Shown: piece by piece, positions 21,880 through 33,870 of the stretch | Layout: each line of letters starts with the position of its first letter | Position numbering within the stretch: the first letter of the stretch is position 1 | Source of the DNA: Effrenium voratum | Taxonomy: Eukaryota; Sar; Dinophyceae; Suessiales; Symbiodiniaceae | DNA: 64,000 nucleotides | NCBI GenBank assembly: GCA_963377175.1 | Contig: CAUJNA010000835.1 | Location: 667,410 to 731,409, forward strand | Direction: 5' to 3' | Made by a program: the position numbers and the translations under genes | The notes under the pieces: generated by a model | Told to the model about the DNA's origin: nothing | Database searches by the model: none | What the model saw: only the letters and a program-made list of their open reading frames with translations

Positions 21880-23890
21880 CAGCCCCTACAGCCAGCGCCG
21901 CCTGCGCTGCAGCCTCGCCTTAGGCAGAAGCTTGCTCGCAAGCACAAAACGCTGCCATTGACAAGGACACTGTGCATGTGGCAAACTGCGACAGAAGCGC
22001 CAAACCACGGGTCACTCACTGCCTTTGGCAACTGACATTGCTGATGCTGCAAACTCCCACCTGCTTGCTCGGCTGCAATGCACGCAAGGCTGCCGGATAA
22101 AATTGCCTTGGGACTAAGCCAGCTGCACATCTGATTGCAAAAAATGCATGAAACCCTTGGTCGAAACAAACAGACCATGGGAAAACACATTCCAGCCATG
22201 CTGGGGTTGGCATTTTATTGGGTTTGTTGGTTTATCGTCCCAGGGAAAATGCTGCGCAGAATGTGCATAACAAATAGGACTGTTCAGCACGCGAAATGTA
22301 CGTGTTGGTTTAAGTAGGTTTTGGACATTATGTTACTATTTATGTGTATAAATATATATATATATATATATATATGTCCGTATGTTATGCACGGCATGGA
22401 AGCACAAGGCAACGCAATGCCCATAGGAGAAAGTGTAATCAAATAATTAGTTTAGGCTCAGGCTGCGTGGATCAATTCCTTGCAATTTCACAAGCAGCCG
22501 CTGCAATGCGCATGCTCATGTCACTGTCTTGGCCTTGCACACAACGTATGCTGCGAGGAGTGAGGAATTGCAACTACAGGCTCTATCTGCAGCTTGGGTG
22601 CATCCGAAGCTGCAGCCTGAATGAATACGTGATGGAAGCGAGCATGTTGCTTTCCTAACAAAATGATACATGCGTAGAGACGTCAGGAAGCAGTGCAAAC
22701 AATTCAGCGGTGCAAAGTACAACGACGGACTCAACGGCCAGGGCCTCGCCGGCGTACATTGCAGCCTCCTTCTTGCTGGCTCCGGCTGCCATGGCAGCCT
22801 CAGGCAGAGCATCAGTTGGACTGACCTGCGTTTACACTGTCTTTAAGTCTTTGGCGTTAACCACCAAGTATGAGTAAAACAATATGGTTTTACATCACAA
22901 CCACCAAGGACAATACGCGGCTCTAGGGACACGCCATGCGCATCCATCATGCTCTTAGCATTCCAATCGCAGCGCATGCAGACCAAACGCCATCATAGCG
23001 TCACATACAAATCGAACAGTCTGTTGAATCTCAGGCCTTGCCAGCGGCTTCGCTGGCAACTCCCAGCAATGCATGGCTAAGGATCGTGTCCTGCATCAGG
23101 CCCAGCTTCAACGACACATCATTGATATTCAAACAATAAAGCTCCAGTCTATTACACCCCAAGGAGCATCATAAAATCGTAGCTGGCATGTTGCAATGCT
23201 TGAGCAGCAACACTGTAGCCTTTCAATATATGCACTGCCAACAAGTCTTTTAGCCATCCTTGGTGACCTCTGCTGCTGCATGGAAGGCCGCAATCGCCAC
23301 CTGGCTTGATAAAGCGAATGTCTGGCTGTGGCCACTGCCAATCCTGGCTCCGTGCAGTGTGGCACTCCACCAACAAGCAGCACCAGGTTTCTCGGAAGTA
23401 CTAGAACGGACAAACGCCAAACCAGGCGTGCAATCATCCGACGTTTGAGCTTTGCTGAAACTTCAACATCCAGTTAAATTTCCTCCCCATGTCTGCGATA
23501 GGTATGCTGCCTGCTCGCTACAAAAGCCGCCGGCGATGACCACACTCTGTGCTGCCTCCCCTGCGATTCGCGCAACCTGGGCGGAACAACTGATCAAGCC
23601 AACTTGAACGTCTTGCCACGCTGGCCTGGTACCCAAACTAACAATCATCGTCAAACAAACAAATAAAACAACAACTGCCACCATGAGGATGTCCCATAGG
23701 GTCCATTGCTAAATCTGGCAGCAAAACCCTGAGGGACCCATGCACCATCATCTGCCTCGTAGACACTTCTTCCCTCAGCGATGGCTGCATTGGCTGCTTT
23801 GGCAGCTGCTGCGGAGGCGGCAGCAGAAGTTCGGCGACGGCTGCCACAACCACCCAATGTGCGCCGCAAGGCGCTACCCATCAGAGGGCA
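21880..23890 (-). CDS. Gene B: tandem paralogue of gene A (multi-exon)
   Basis: Exons in transcription order with gene A counterparts: 23752-23860, GGCGSRRRTSAAAS and NAAIAEGRSVYEA; about 23497-23576, VARIAGEAAQSVVIAGGF, acceptor GCCCAG|G; about 23250-23300, VAIAAFHAAAEVTKDG, acceptor AGCCAG|G; about 23033-23090, DTILSHALLGVASEAAGKA; about 22720-22825, AAMAAGASKKEAAMYAGEA; about 22045-22140, SPKAILSGSLACIAAEQAGG; and possibly 21880-21930, EAAAQAALAVGAEQ. Exon order, phase and acceptors match gene A, while the introns have diverged in length and sequence. This shows that the exons are under constraint. Gene B has no large insertion and may be the intact member. The function is unknown. Confidence 0.65.
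22347..22375. repeat. TA microsatellite
   Basis: About 14 TA dinucleotides inside an intron or intergenic part of gene B. Confidence 0.9.
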
Positions 23891-24179
23891 GAACTCGGTT
23901 GTTGCAAAACAGACTGTAGGTACTGGACGACATCATACTGACTATCCTTGGCTCATGTTGGGACAGAAGAGAATCTATTCTGCTGCCGATGCTTACAGCT
24001 CTGAAAAAGGCATGCATGACGGCCTCACCCGTGGCTGGGCACGGGGAAGGTCAGAGCCCCGAGGCTGCAACTGCACGGGCCAGGGTTTAGGCTGGCGAGA
24101 TGCAGCCTTTGTGGAAGGTTCAGCTTCACCATACTTCACGTTCGAAAGCTGTGGCTAGTTTGACTTAGCACATCTTAGC

Positions 24180-27000
24180 ACCGAGCTCATTCTTCTGCAA
24201 CGCAAAGATCAATTTCGAAGCATGGGGCACGGTGAGGAGCTGCACGCAAAGCACCTGGCACGCAGGAAAGATAACTTGGGTTCTGCGGACCTCCTTTCAG
24301 CTGTGTCTGCCTTGACCGCAAGCATAAGTTAGCTCAATTTGCTTCATATCATACTCCTGGCATGTCCGGCAAACTGCGGCTGCGTTTCTCCGACTGGCAA
24401 ATTTCATCTATGCTGGCGCCCTCGCGCAACAGTCGCATCTCATACCTGGTGCGGGGGGGGGGGGCGAGAGCAATGTGGCTTTAGAGTCTCGGCAATGCAC
24501 CACAAAATACGCACATCAGGCTCCTTGAAGCCGTGTAAGTCTTTCTGATCCCAAGCAGGGCAGAAAATCGCACAAGATCACACCTATACCTATAACATGA
24601 GCTTGTCAGCTATTCTTGAAGCCTTTGCGATGCAAACAGGGGCAACAGGCCGAACAGCGCCGCCGATCATCCACTGCGCCCGGAAACTAACAACTTCACG
24701 CACAACCTTGAAAAACAAATGCCTCCAACACACTCTCGCTACTGCGTGCGTCAAGAAAGTGCTCGGCTGTGCTGTCCCAGCTTCACCAGTGACAGCCGCG
24801 TCTCCGAGGGCTTCCGCACACGATGCCGACAGCTGGACACCGCACCAAAGGTCCAGCGCTCCAACCTAATGCGCTGAGCAAGTGACGAGAAGGCAGATCT
24901 CTACTATGATCTCTACTACTTCACACTGGATTGCAACTGCTCTGTCCGCTGTGCCTTAAGCCAGGCACCACAACGCTACACAAGACGTGCTGGGGACTCT
25001 TCATTCCAATCGTTGGTTGCCACAGCCGCACGTAGAATTGTGAACTAGGCCATAGATCTATACCCTGGGGGGTAAAAGGCTTTTAAAACAAAGCCCGTTA
25101 CATGAACATCCTTTGTTTGACTAGCTGGGGGATGGGGGCCTGGGTGGAATTCCAACTTTACATCGTCAGCAACAAGTCTTTTCCACACCAAGCTAGACTT
25201 GCGAAGGCCTCAACGTTAAAGCAGCACATTTCTGCATCATCAATGGAACAATCATGGTCTTCCGAAACATCCATTCAGCAGGACCTTTTCAAACCCAGCA
25301 GAAAACAACGCCAGCCAGGACGAATGTGAGTGGTTTTTCGCCCTGCCAAATTTCACGGCGTTTCACGGTCTTTCATTGTAAAAAAGGGCGTTCACGCCAA
25401 TTTCACGGTATTTTCACGCTTTTCCCTTTGGCGATGTCCCATTGCTAAGCCCATGATCAGTGTCTTTAGAAATCCCACAAAGTTGAAGATCTTGAGCATT
25501 GACCAGCTTCAACATGTCTACATGGTTTTCGCGAGGCTTTGGAAAGCGTACTTTCAGCCACAAGCACTGCAAAGCCATGTGGCCACTAATGCGGCCAACA
25601 CAAAACGCTCAACCCAATTAAAAGCGTCCAGCTTGCAAACAAAGGACGTTCCCCACATTTCACGGCCGCTTCCTAAAGGCCTTTCTTTTTAAGGCCCCCG
25701 AACCCCAGGGTATATAGTATAGATGTATGCAAACTTACAGACGCTATTAAATCGCTACATATAATACATTACACTATCTATGGAATATACAAATACAGTG
25801 ATATGTGTCTCCTTTGAAACAACTTGCCCCTATAAAATTCGGACATGTTGGGCTGAAAGCTGCAACAACCCTCAACTCCAGGCTCGCGGGCATGTCAGCT
25901 GCAAAGACGACCACATCGTGGCCGTTTCTGTCCTACGGATATGAGGGTGTCTGGATTGATGGATGCCAAGCCCATAACCTTCCAAAATGTTGCCTAAGCA
26001 TCGACAACATCGAGGCTCAGTTGAGCCAACTGTGCACCATAACTGCAGTAGTGTTGCCGATTAAAGGCCAGAAGTGAGAACATCACGCGAATCCACGGCA
26101 TGGATTTGTCTGAAAAAGTAGTGGAGCTCGGAATTCCATCTTCCTTCAAGACAACCTCAAAGGGATTCCATTATTTCCATATTGACAACGGCTCAGAAAA
26201 AAAAAAAAAAGGCCTGGCCCTCCAGGCTGAGCCAGCCCTCCGCAGTGCGGATCTCGAGGCCGGGCACTTGACCCAGCCGCTTTGCAGTGAGAAAGCCCGG
26301 GTCCTGCAAAGCGAATCGGAAATTCACTCAGACGATCCAAAACGATCCAAACGATCCAAACGATCCAAACGATCCAAACGGTCTTGGCACTTCGGGCAGC
26401 TTCGCGGGTCTTTTCAAAGGTGGCCCTGTCGGTGGCATTTGCAATGACGATCGAACTGTATTGGCAGCAGGGCGCATTTACACCACGACAACATGTTGCT
26501 GTTGTTCGAAGCTCTGTCAGAAAGTCTCAGTAGCGCACGCGAATTCACAAGTCCGAACATGACTGAAGGGTTGTGCGCTCGTGCCCTGTCCGTGTGCGCT
26601 GCCATGGCGAGGGAGGCCGCACCTGCAATCGAGGGGAGTTTGCAGGGGGTATGGAAAGATCAAGTTCAAGGTTGAAGACTGCCCAACTCGTGCATGACAG
26701 GGAAATCCAGCTGCAATCTAGCTTTCGCAGTCACAATGTTGCAATACTGTGTGTACGGAGCTGGATAAGTACGCATGGCAAACTTACTTGCCACATCTCA
26801 GTCCCTGAGCTGGGACCGAACTTGCCGTGTTTGCGTGCCGACAGCAGGCTGCAACTGCAACTCTGCAAAACCGTGACTCTCGCATGGCCTTGAGCATCTT
26901 GGGAGCTTGCATCTGCGCTCCTCAAGCATACTGACTGCCCGCCAAAAAATCCGAATAGTTCAATTCACAACCCACAAAGCCAGTTTCCTACAACACACGA
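24180..27000. other. No confident gene; scattered exon-like pieces
   Basis: A few minus-strand pieces look exon-like. One is after GATTGCAG at about 26632 (GAASLAMAAHTDRARAHN); another is near 25925 after TTTGCAG. None has a paralogue in the window. Around 25335-25420 and 25655-25670 TTTCACGG is repeated six times in a plus-strand stretch. A homopolymer A run lies at 26197-26210. Confidence 0.4.
26332..26380. repeat. GATCCAAAC 9-bp tandem repeat
   Basis: Five to six copies of GATCCAAAC, the first with an extra A. In one plus frame it reads (Asp-Pro-Asn) repeats. No sign of coding either side. Confidence 0.9.
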
Positions 27001-27109
27001 CGCATACCTAAAACCATATACATATATATATATATATGTATAAGCAAGCACACGCACGCACACACAATTGCACAAACAGACACATTCACATTTCACATTT
27101 CACAAACAA

Positions 27110-27255
27110 ACAAACTGACAAGCAAGCAAGCAAGCAAGCAAACAAACAAGCAAACAGACAGAACAAACAAACAAACAAACAAACAAACAAACAAACAAAC
27201 AAACAAACAAACAAACAAACAAACAAACAAACAAACAAACAAACAAACAAACAAA
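27110..27255. repeat. AAAC/AAGC microsatellite
   Basis: (CAAG)n at the left passing into (AAAC)n, then CA-rich sequence to about 27355. It lies just downstream of the last gene C exon. Confidence 0.95.
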
Positions 27256-27370
27256 CCCACACACACAAACAAAACAAACACAGTCGCACCCAAAACAAAC
27301 ACACAACGACCAAGCACACAAACACCTACACGCGCACAAACCTGCACACAAACACAAGCCCAGTTTTGCT

Positions 27371-29574
27371 CGCTCGTCTTTGGCATCCAGCCCGGTCGTG
27401 CCCCATCCACCATTCTCAGAGTAAAACACCTTGTTTGTTCTTGTGGGAAATAGTCGTGCAAGAGCAAGGCAAATAACTCGTGCATCCTCCATGCCATGGC
27501 TGCCATCTTATGACATGCTTCTGGCCTCACTTCGCATGTATTGTACCCGGCCCAGATTGATTTCCTGTCCTTGGGAAGTAGCTAAAGGCGTCGAAGACGG
27601 AGGCGTCTTTGGTGCGCATCGTCTCCCGCTCCCAGGCTTCGTCCATCACGGGGCCGTTGGGCAGCGCGCGGAGCAACTGTCGACACAGCTGTTCCTGAGA
27701 CAAGGGCTAGACCTACCCCTAGTCCCGTGGCTCTCTCGAAACAAGTATATGGAAAAAAGAACAGACCAGGAGAAGGCTGCAGCTGCGGCAAACAATCTTT
27801 GGAGAAACCAACCCCTGCCGGCCCAGGAAAACATTTGCAGCCTCCAAAACTATAGCCTCAAAAAGAACACTCCTATCCTCACTTGTGGAACAAAAACCAC
27901 AAGGCTATTCATTCACCCCAAGTCTGGCCCAACGTGACGCAATGCTCGACTGACGCCAAACCACCAGCGCATCCACCAACGGCTGCGTCTTCTGCTGCAG
28001 CTTTGGTGGCCACTCCTCAGAATTCTGGACAAACAAGCCGTGAATGGCAGTTGACTTCCTGGCAGCTGCAACAGCAACATAGTTTCGAGACCGCCTTAAG
28101 AAAAATGGCAGTGCATAACAGCCATTGGTTGCAAAAAACATCTGCCAAGACCTGTGATGTAGATCTGGTATTGCCTTCAAGTACACGCGGCACAAAGTAG
28201 CTAATGCACTGCCGACAAAGGCAACGCTACTTGATGCTTCTCAGTTGAAGTATTGCCTGCTGTCAGAGAACTCGGGTTGTTCGGTTCACCGCAACCCGAT
28301 TGGAATGCTTCGACAGCCGTGCCCATATGTTTGCCTTGCCTGTTTCAACATGCAATCAGCGTTGCTCCTCCCGAAGCTGGAGCTTCCGCCTGTGCCAACA
28401 TCAAGCGTAGCTGTTTCTCTTGCCGTTGCGGCTCAAAAGTACATGCTACCCAGCCATGCCGCATGCGCAACACATACACAAAGGGTGCCTGTTGGCTTGG
28501 CCCTTGGACAAACACGAGAGGCTCCTGTTGGTCCGATGCCCCCAGGATCACGTGAAAGTGCTCTCTGGCGGTCTGGCGAGTGTACCCGACATCTGCCAAG
28601 GGCAGTTCTGCAGCCAGACCTTCAATCGCACGCAACTCCAAACCTGGACACGCACCGGGAGCTGGGAACCAAACCTGCGCCTGATCGAAGGCCTCGAAAG
28701 CAGCTCTTTCTGCTGCCTGGCAGTGACACACCGCTGCTTTCTCCGGGTTTCCTTACTGTTTCCTTGAGCCACAGATACAGCCAACTAAATGCCGGCCTGC
28801 GAAGAACTCCTGCCACGCCTCCTCTGCTTCTGCGAAGGAGTCTGGCAGGCGAAGCCTCGAAGGAGAGGTGTCGGCAATCGAATCGAGTTGCAGGGGCGCG
28901 TTTTGAAACAAGCTCTGAGACACACCCAGTGGGTGGCCTGGTCTACTCAAACATGGCATCATGAATTCCAAAGTGTAGCTTCCAAAACAAACACACGCAC
29001 CACTTACATAATCTATAAGGCGCATATATATATATACACGTACTATACACATCAAATGGCTTGTCACCTTCGGACGCCATGCCGAGCCGAGCTGCAGCAC
29101 AAAGCCGTGCTGTGCCAGCATTGCCGCAGCTGCGGCAGCATCGCTCTGGAAGGAGAAGTCCTCCGGAGCGCAGAGAACGTCATGCCAAACCTGTCACCAA
29201 CCAGCCTTGCCATGTGAATGTCCAATCAGGGGGCAGTTCTGACATTTGGTGCCCGAAATGTGCAGATTAGTCTCACAATCGCATTTGTATTCTTCAAGGA
29301 ACATTTTAGAGAGCTTGCTTGAATTGTTGCTTAAAGTCTTTAATTAGCGTCTCGAGGCCCAAAGGTATATATGGAGTTTCCAACTGATTTGCGGAAAGCC
29401 GTCAGTCAAAAAAATGCACTGCCCCAATCATAGCATGAGCATTGTTTTCGGGTCCTCAAGACTCGCGACCCCTCCGACGGTTCGGTTCGCGCGAGTCCGT
29501 GCAAGCCGAACGGCCCCGAATGCCTCGAAGGCCTCCAGTGGCTGCGCTTCGCACTCATCCTCCGAGTCGCCCAT
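27371..29574 (-). CDS. Gene C: unrecognised multi-exon protein
   Basis: Proposed start ATG at 29574 (MGDSEDECEAQPLEAFEAFG). Later exons: about 29090-29187, FSFQSDAAAAAAMLAQHGFV; about 28800-28910, NAPLQLDSIADTSPSRLRLP then DSFAEAEEAWQEFFAGRHL; 28345-28716, the longest, acceptor CACTGCCAG|G, beginning AAERAAFEAFDQAQVWFPAP and containing REHFHVILGASDQQEPLVFV; about 27955-28057, KSTAIHGLFVQNSEEWPPKL; 27594-27694, acceptor GTCTCAG|G, EQLCRQLLRALPNGPVMDEA; and about 27371-27435, KVFYSENGGWGTTGLDAKDE. Balanced composition and consistent CAG|G acceptors argue for a real gene. I do not recognise the family. Exons without obvious donors may have wrong 3' edges. Confidence 0.5.
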
Positions 29575-29939
29575 GGTGGCCCCCAAGTCCCCCAAGAGCA
29601 CCGTGGAGAATTTGCTCACAGAGCCTGGAGCTCTCCATGACACTCCGTTCCCCAAGGCGCAGTGACTTAGCCACATGGCCTTGAGATGTTGGACATTGGG
29701 CAATATTGCCCCTTTGCATGATAGTCGAGCAAACGTGAATGTTAATATGCAGCCGTGCAGGACCTCATAGGTCATCGTCTCACAGTCAAACAAGATCAAA
29801 CAAGCCGAAACAAGCATGGCTTTCGATGTGCTAATAAACTACGCTTCCAAACCCATCTCCACCGTCATTTTCCTTTTTCTTCATGCCAGTATTGCCTGCA
29901 AACCAGTCCGGCAAACAACGGAAAGCGCCTGCCACGGCA

Positions 29940-31275
29940 TGCGATGGCTTTCCCTTGCTTTCCCTTTCCGTTGCTTTCCAATTTCCTTGCTTTCCCTTGC
30001 TGTCCCTTGCTTTCCTTTGCTTTGCCTTGCTTTGCCCGTGCTTTAGCTTGCTTTGCCTTGCTGTCCCTTGCTTTCCTTTGTTTTCGCTTGCTTTCCCTTG
30101 CTGTCCCTTGCTTTGCCCGTGCTTTTGCTTGCTTTGCCTTGCTGTCCCTTCCTTTCCCTTGTGTTCCTTTGCTTTGCGTTGCTTTGCCCATGCTTTTGCT
30201 TTCTTTGCCCTGCTATCCTTTGCTTTCACTTGTTTTCCCTTTCACTTGCTTTCCCTTGCTTTCCCTTGCCTTCCTTTGCTTTGCCTTGCTTTGCCCGTGC
30301 TTTTGCTTGCTTTGCCTTGCTCTCCCTTGTTTTCCCTTGCTTTCCCTTGCCTTCCCTGGCTGTCCCTTGCTATCGTTTGCTTGTCCCTGCTTTCCCTTTC
30401 CCTTTCTTTCCCTTGCTTTGCCCGTGCTTTAGCTTGCTTTGCCTTGCTCTCCCTTGTTTTCCCTTGCTTTCCCTTGCCTTCCCTGGCTGTCCCTTGCTTT
30501 CGTTTGCTTGTCCCTGCTTTCCCTTTCCCTTTCTTTCCCTTTCTTTGCCCGTGCTTTAGCTTGCTTTGCCTTGCTCTCCCTTGTTTTCCCTTGCTTTCCC
30601 TTGCTGTCCCTTGCTTTCTTTGCTTGTCTTTGCTTTCCCTTGTTTTCCCTTTCCCTCGCTGTCCCTTGTGTTCCTTTGCTTTGCCTTGCTTTGCCCGTGC
30701 TTTTGCTTGCTTTGCCTTGCTCTCCCTTGTTTTCCATTGCTTTTGCTTGCCTTCCCATGCTTCCCTTTGATTGTCCTTGCTTTCCCTTTCCCTTTGCTTT
30801 CCCTTGCTGTCCCTTTCTTTCCCTTGGTTTCCCTTGCTTTCCCTTGCTGTCCCTTGCGGTCTTTGCCTTCCTTTGCTTGCGCTTGCTTTCCTTTGCGTTG
30901 CCTTGCTTTCCATTGCTTTCCCTTTCCCTTGCTTTCCCCTGATTTCCCTTGCAGTCCCTTGCTTGCTGTCCCTTGCTTTCCTTTGCTTTGCCTTGCTTTG
31001 CCTGTGCTTTCGCTTGCTTTGCCTTGCTGTCCCTTGCTTTCCCTTGTGTTTCCCTTGCTTTCCCTTGCTTTTTTGTTGCTGTCCCTTGCTGTCCCTTGCT
31101 TTCCTTTGCTTTGACTTGTTTTGCCCGTGCTGTTGCTTGCTTTCCCTTGCTGTCCATTGCTGTCCCTTGCTTTGCCTTGCTTTCCCTTGCCTGGCTTGCT
31201 TTCCCCTACTTTCGCTTCCTTTGCCCTTGCTTTCCCTTGGTTTGCCTTGCTTTGCCTTGCTGTCCCTTGCCAGCT
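29940..31275. repeat. 1.3-kb pyrimidine-rich minisatellite (CTTTCCCTTG family)
   Basis: Built from TTGCTTTCCCTTGCTGTCCC, TTGCTTTGCCTTGC and TTTGCCCGTGCTTTAGC blocks. The plus strand is nearly free of A. A higher-order unit of about 115-135 bp carrying TTTGCCCGTGCTTT repeats about ten times. All three plus frames and two minus frames are open, giving Phe/Leu/Pro/Cys or Lys/Gln/Ala/Arg repeats. No coding claim is made. Confidence 0.95.
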
Positions 31276-31407
31276 TGACCCAAGTCAGAGCAAACCAACA
31301 ACTGCACAACCCTCCTGCAACAACCCAAACCAGCGCCCGTACTTACACACCCGGTGTCGTCTCCCTGGGACCTGCAAACCAGCCTTGCGGTGGCAGAAAG
31401 TGCTCCA

Positions 31408-31438
31408 AAAAATACTCCCAACAAATGGGAGTATTTTT
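31408..31438. repeat. Hairpin with AAAAATACTCCCA arms, copy 1
   Basis: Arms 31408-31420 and 31426-31438, loop ACAAA. Preceded by CCAGCCTTGCGGTGGCAG, as is copy 2. It has the form of a stem with an oligo-T 3' side, but the context is eukaryotic, so no terminator function is assumed. Confidence 0.9.
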
Positions 31439-31714
31439 CCTGCGACATCCCCAGCATCGCCGACCACCACAAAAACTTCCAAAACAAGCGACATCCCCTG
31501 CATCCCCGGCATCCCCTGCATCCCCGGCACCCCTTGTGCGCCCAAGTCCGGCAAGGCCGGAAGCAAAGTAAAATGATGTAAAACTGGCACGCTTTTTGGC
31601 CCGCGAGAGCCACAGACGAAAAGGTCAGACATGATAGGCAGCGTCGACGAAAAAGCGCGAAAAACACAGGGAAAAACACCAAAAACCAGCCTTGCGGTGG
31701 CAGCAAGTGCTCCA

Positions 31715-31745
31715 AAAAATACTCCCATTTTTTGGGAGTATTTTT
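31715..31745. repeat. Hairpin with AAAAATACTCCCA arms, copy 2
   Basis: Identical 13-bp arms at 31715-31727 and 31733-31745, but a different loop (TTTTT). About 35 bp upstream of the arms is shared with copy 1, apart from one base. The segment between the copies holds three GCATCCCC(T/C)G steps. Confidence 0.9.
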
Positions 31746-31780
31746 CGGCTGACCAAACCTGCAAATCTTCCGGAACGAGG

Positions 31781-31813
31781 TTACCCCCCCCCCCCCCACA
31801 CCCCCCCCCCCCA
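31781..31813. repeat. Poly-C tract
   Basis: Two runs of about 15 C separated by ACA. Length is likely unreliable in the assembly. Confidence 0.9.
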
Positions 31814-31905
31814 CAACTTCGTACACTAACTCCCAGCGCTTCAAGAAGCGCTTTCCGTCATCTCATGATCCCTTATGCCTATAGCAATGAATGTCCAACA
31901 AGGTT

Positions 31906-32353
31906 TCAGTTTCTCTCAGCTGAATTCCCTTTCAAGGAACCCGATGCCCAAAAAGATGTCAGGCCTCGATCCTCCACCTCCACCAGCTTCTGGGTGTCTG
32001 GGACGGTGAGTGCCACGAAGCCATCTACTGCACGGACCTGCTTGCCAAACAAAGAGCTCGAAGCTGAACATATCCACAATTGCACGAGAGTTGACCCTGC
32101 AAGACATGATTCTAGTAGAATCGCCGGTGTCCAATGGCTTTTTTGCTTGCGGCTTCCATCGAATGTCAAACTTGATGCCACAAGATGCCACAAGCCTTTG
32201 GCCAGCTTGTGCAAAGTGCATACCGGATGGTTGCCCTTTGGAAGAAACCCATGTCTTTGGATTCACCATGTTTCTGAGAGCCCCCACGCAGGGCAAGTCC
32301 CGGATGTCTGGGCGTGGGTGGAAAGAATGAAGGGCTGGAAGAAAGTCGTCCAC
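31906..32353 (-). CDS. Putative exon pair, unrecognised
   Basis: The upstream part (to about 32250) reads FAQAGQRLVASCGIKFDIRW then KPQAKKPLDTGDSTRIM. After a frame change near 32060, VRAVDGFVALTVPDTQKLVE continues for about 35 residues. The frame change may be a small intron or an indel. It lies downstream of the GT25-like gene on the same strand and could be its C-terminal part or a separate gene. Confidence 0.4.
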
Positions 32354-33870
32354 TGGAAAGATACATTGATCGTACCTGAAGCAAAATGGACAGCATGCTC
32401 AAGCCCACTGTTGTTGAGGCCTTGTTCCAAAAGCGAAAAGCAACGTGCGCAACCTATCCACCCTCGGAAATCAACAAAAGGAGACTTGGATGACGAAGTC
32501 TGTGATGGCTTCCACTTCTACTGCTCCACGCAAAGTTGTGAAGTTGCAACTTGCCTGGCTGTCTGATTTCTTGCTCCTCAACCACCCTGTTCCGCGTACA
32601 ATACCCCCCGAAACTTTAGGGTGTTCGTTACACTTCCAGACATCAGCCGAACAAACTCGGGCCGTCCTTTGAACAAGCGTGACCACGCGTTGTGAGTCAT
32701 CTTTCTTTCCAGAGTGCTGCTCCAATGGAGCGCAGAAAAAGGCACAAGCACAGCTTGTCGTGGAGAGCGCAGTCGGGTAACAAAGCTGGCGTCTCACACC
32801 GAGCTGCCCGCTGGCCACCAGCTTCTTCAACCCACGAGAGGAAAGTGCGTAGGCACCTGCGTCAAATATTCTCAGTTCCAGCAGTGCTCACAGCCGGCAC
32901 GAGAGGCGTGGCTCGCCAACTCAAGACCCTTCGGAATTTGCGACTGACTGCTTTCAGCCATCCCTCTTGAGCGGAACAAATCGCGCATAGCGAGCCCTCA
33001 ATCCCTCAATGCCTTTGAATCGAGCTGTGCAAAATGGATGTCGCTTCCGGCGGGTTCTTGTCGAATTGCAGACATTCCCTGCCTGCCCACTTGCGGTGAC
33101 CAGCCAACAATAGCTCGCAGCCCGGAACTTCTGGCTCCTGGAATATGCAAAATGAAGTGAATGGGTGGCCCAAAAAACGGCCCGCTCGGCTTAAGTATGG
33201 TATAGTCTTGTGAATATGAGCCAGGGATAGCCCCGTCCAAACAGACCGTTGCTGTAAAGGACCAGGGAACACGAGCGGTCCTCTCGTTTGTGTGGGAAAT
33301 GTACATTGTTGAGTCCCCCAATATCCCTCCCATGTCAGCTCATATAAACCGTGGCATGCTGGATATGTTCAGAGAACCACATAATTCGGGAAAGCTACGA
33401 TTTGTGACGATCTACAGATATACACCAGCGCAAAATTATGTTATTTAAGACGCGAGACATCACTTTACGACCTCGCATCTACTTGCGCAACGCATGTGCC
33501 CTGAAAGAACTTGCCACAGCCCTTGTTGCCCGAGAAGCTGTCAACTGCCTAACAAATAGAACAGACCACACTGCGATGCTCCAGCAAATGACCCGACCCC
33601 ACTGCTGAAATTGACCAAACAATAAACGCGTAGACCATCTTGATTCTGCATTGTCATGCCTGGCAAGCCATCCGTTGCTTTGTAGCGTGCAATGTGGCTC
33701 CTGAGCCTTGGAGTACAGGGCTGAGTGCAAGTAGATCAAATCCTCAGAGCAAAGAAAGCGCAAGCAAGCTGAGCGCCACCAGAAACATGGAAGAAACCGC
33801 GCCAGCCGTTGCTCCAAATCCTCTGGAGGGGCCAATCGGCAACAACAAGCCTCACCGATTCAAGAGGGAC

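Noticed and set aside
29755..31309. Leu/Phe/Pro-rich plus ORFs and Lys/Gln/Ala-rich minus ORFs up to 355 codons
   Set aside because: Produced by the pyrimidine minisatellite; all frames are open and no exon evidence exists.
31408..31745. Intrinsic (rho-independent) terminators at the two hairpins
   Set aside because: The stems with oligo-T look like bacterial terminators, but the surrounding DNA is intron-rich eukaryotic sequence. The palindromes also have oligo-A on the other side, so they are symmetric.
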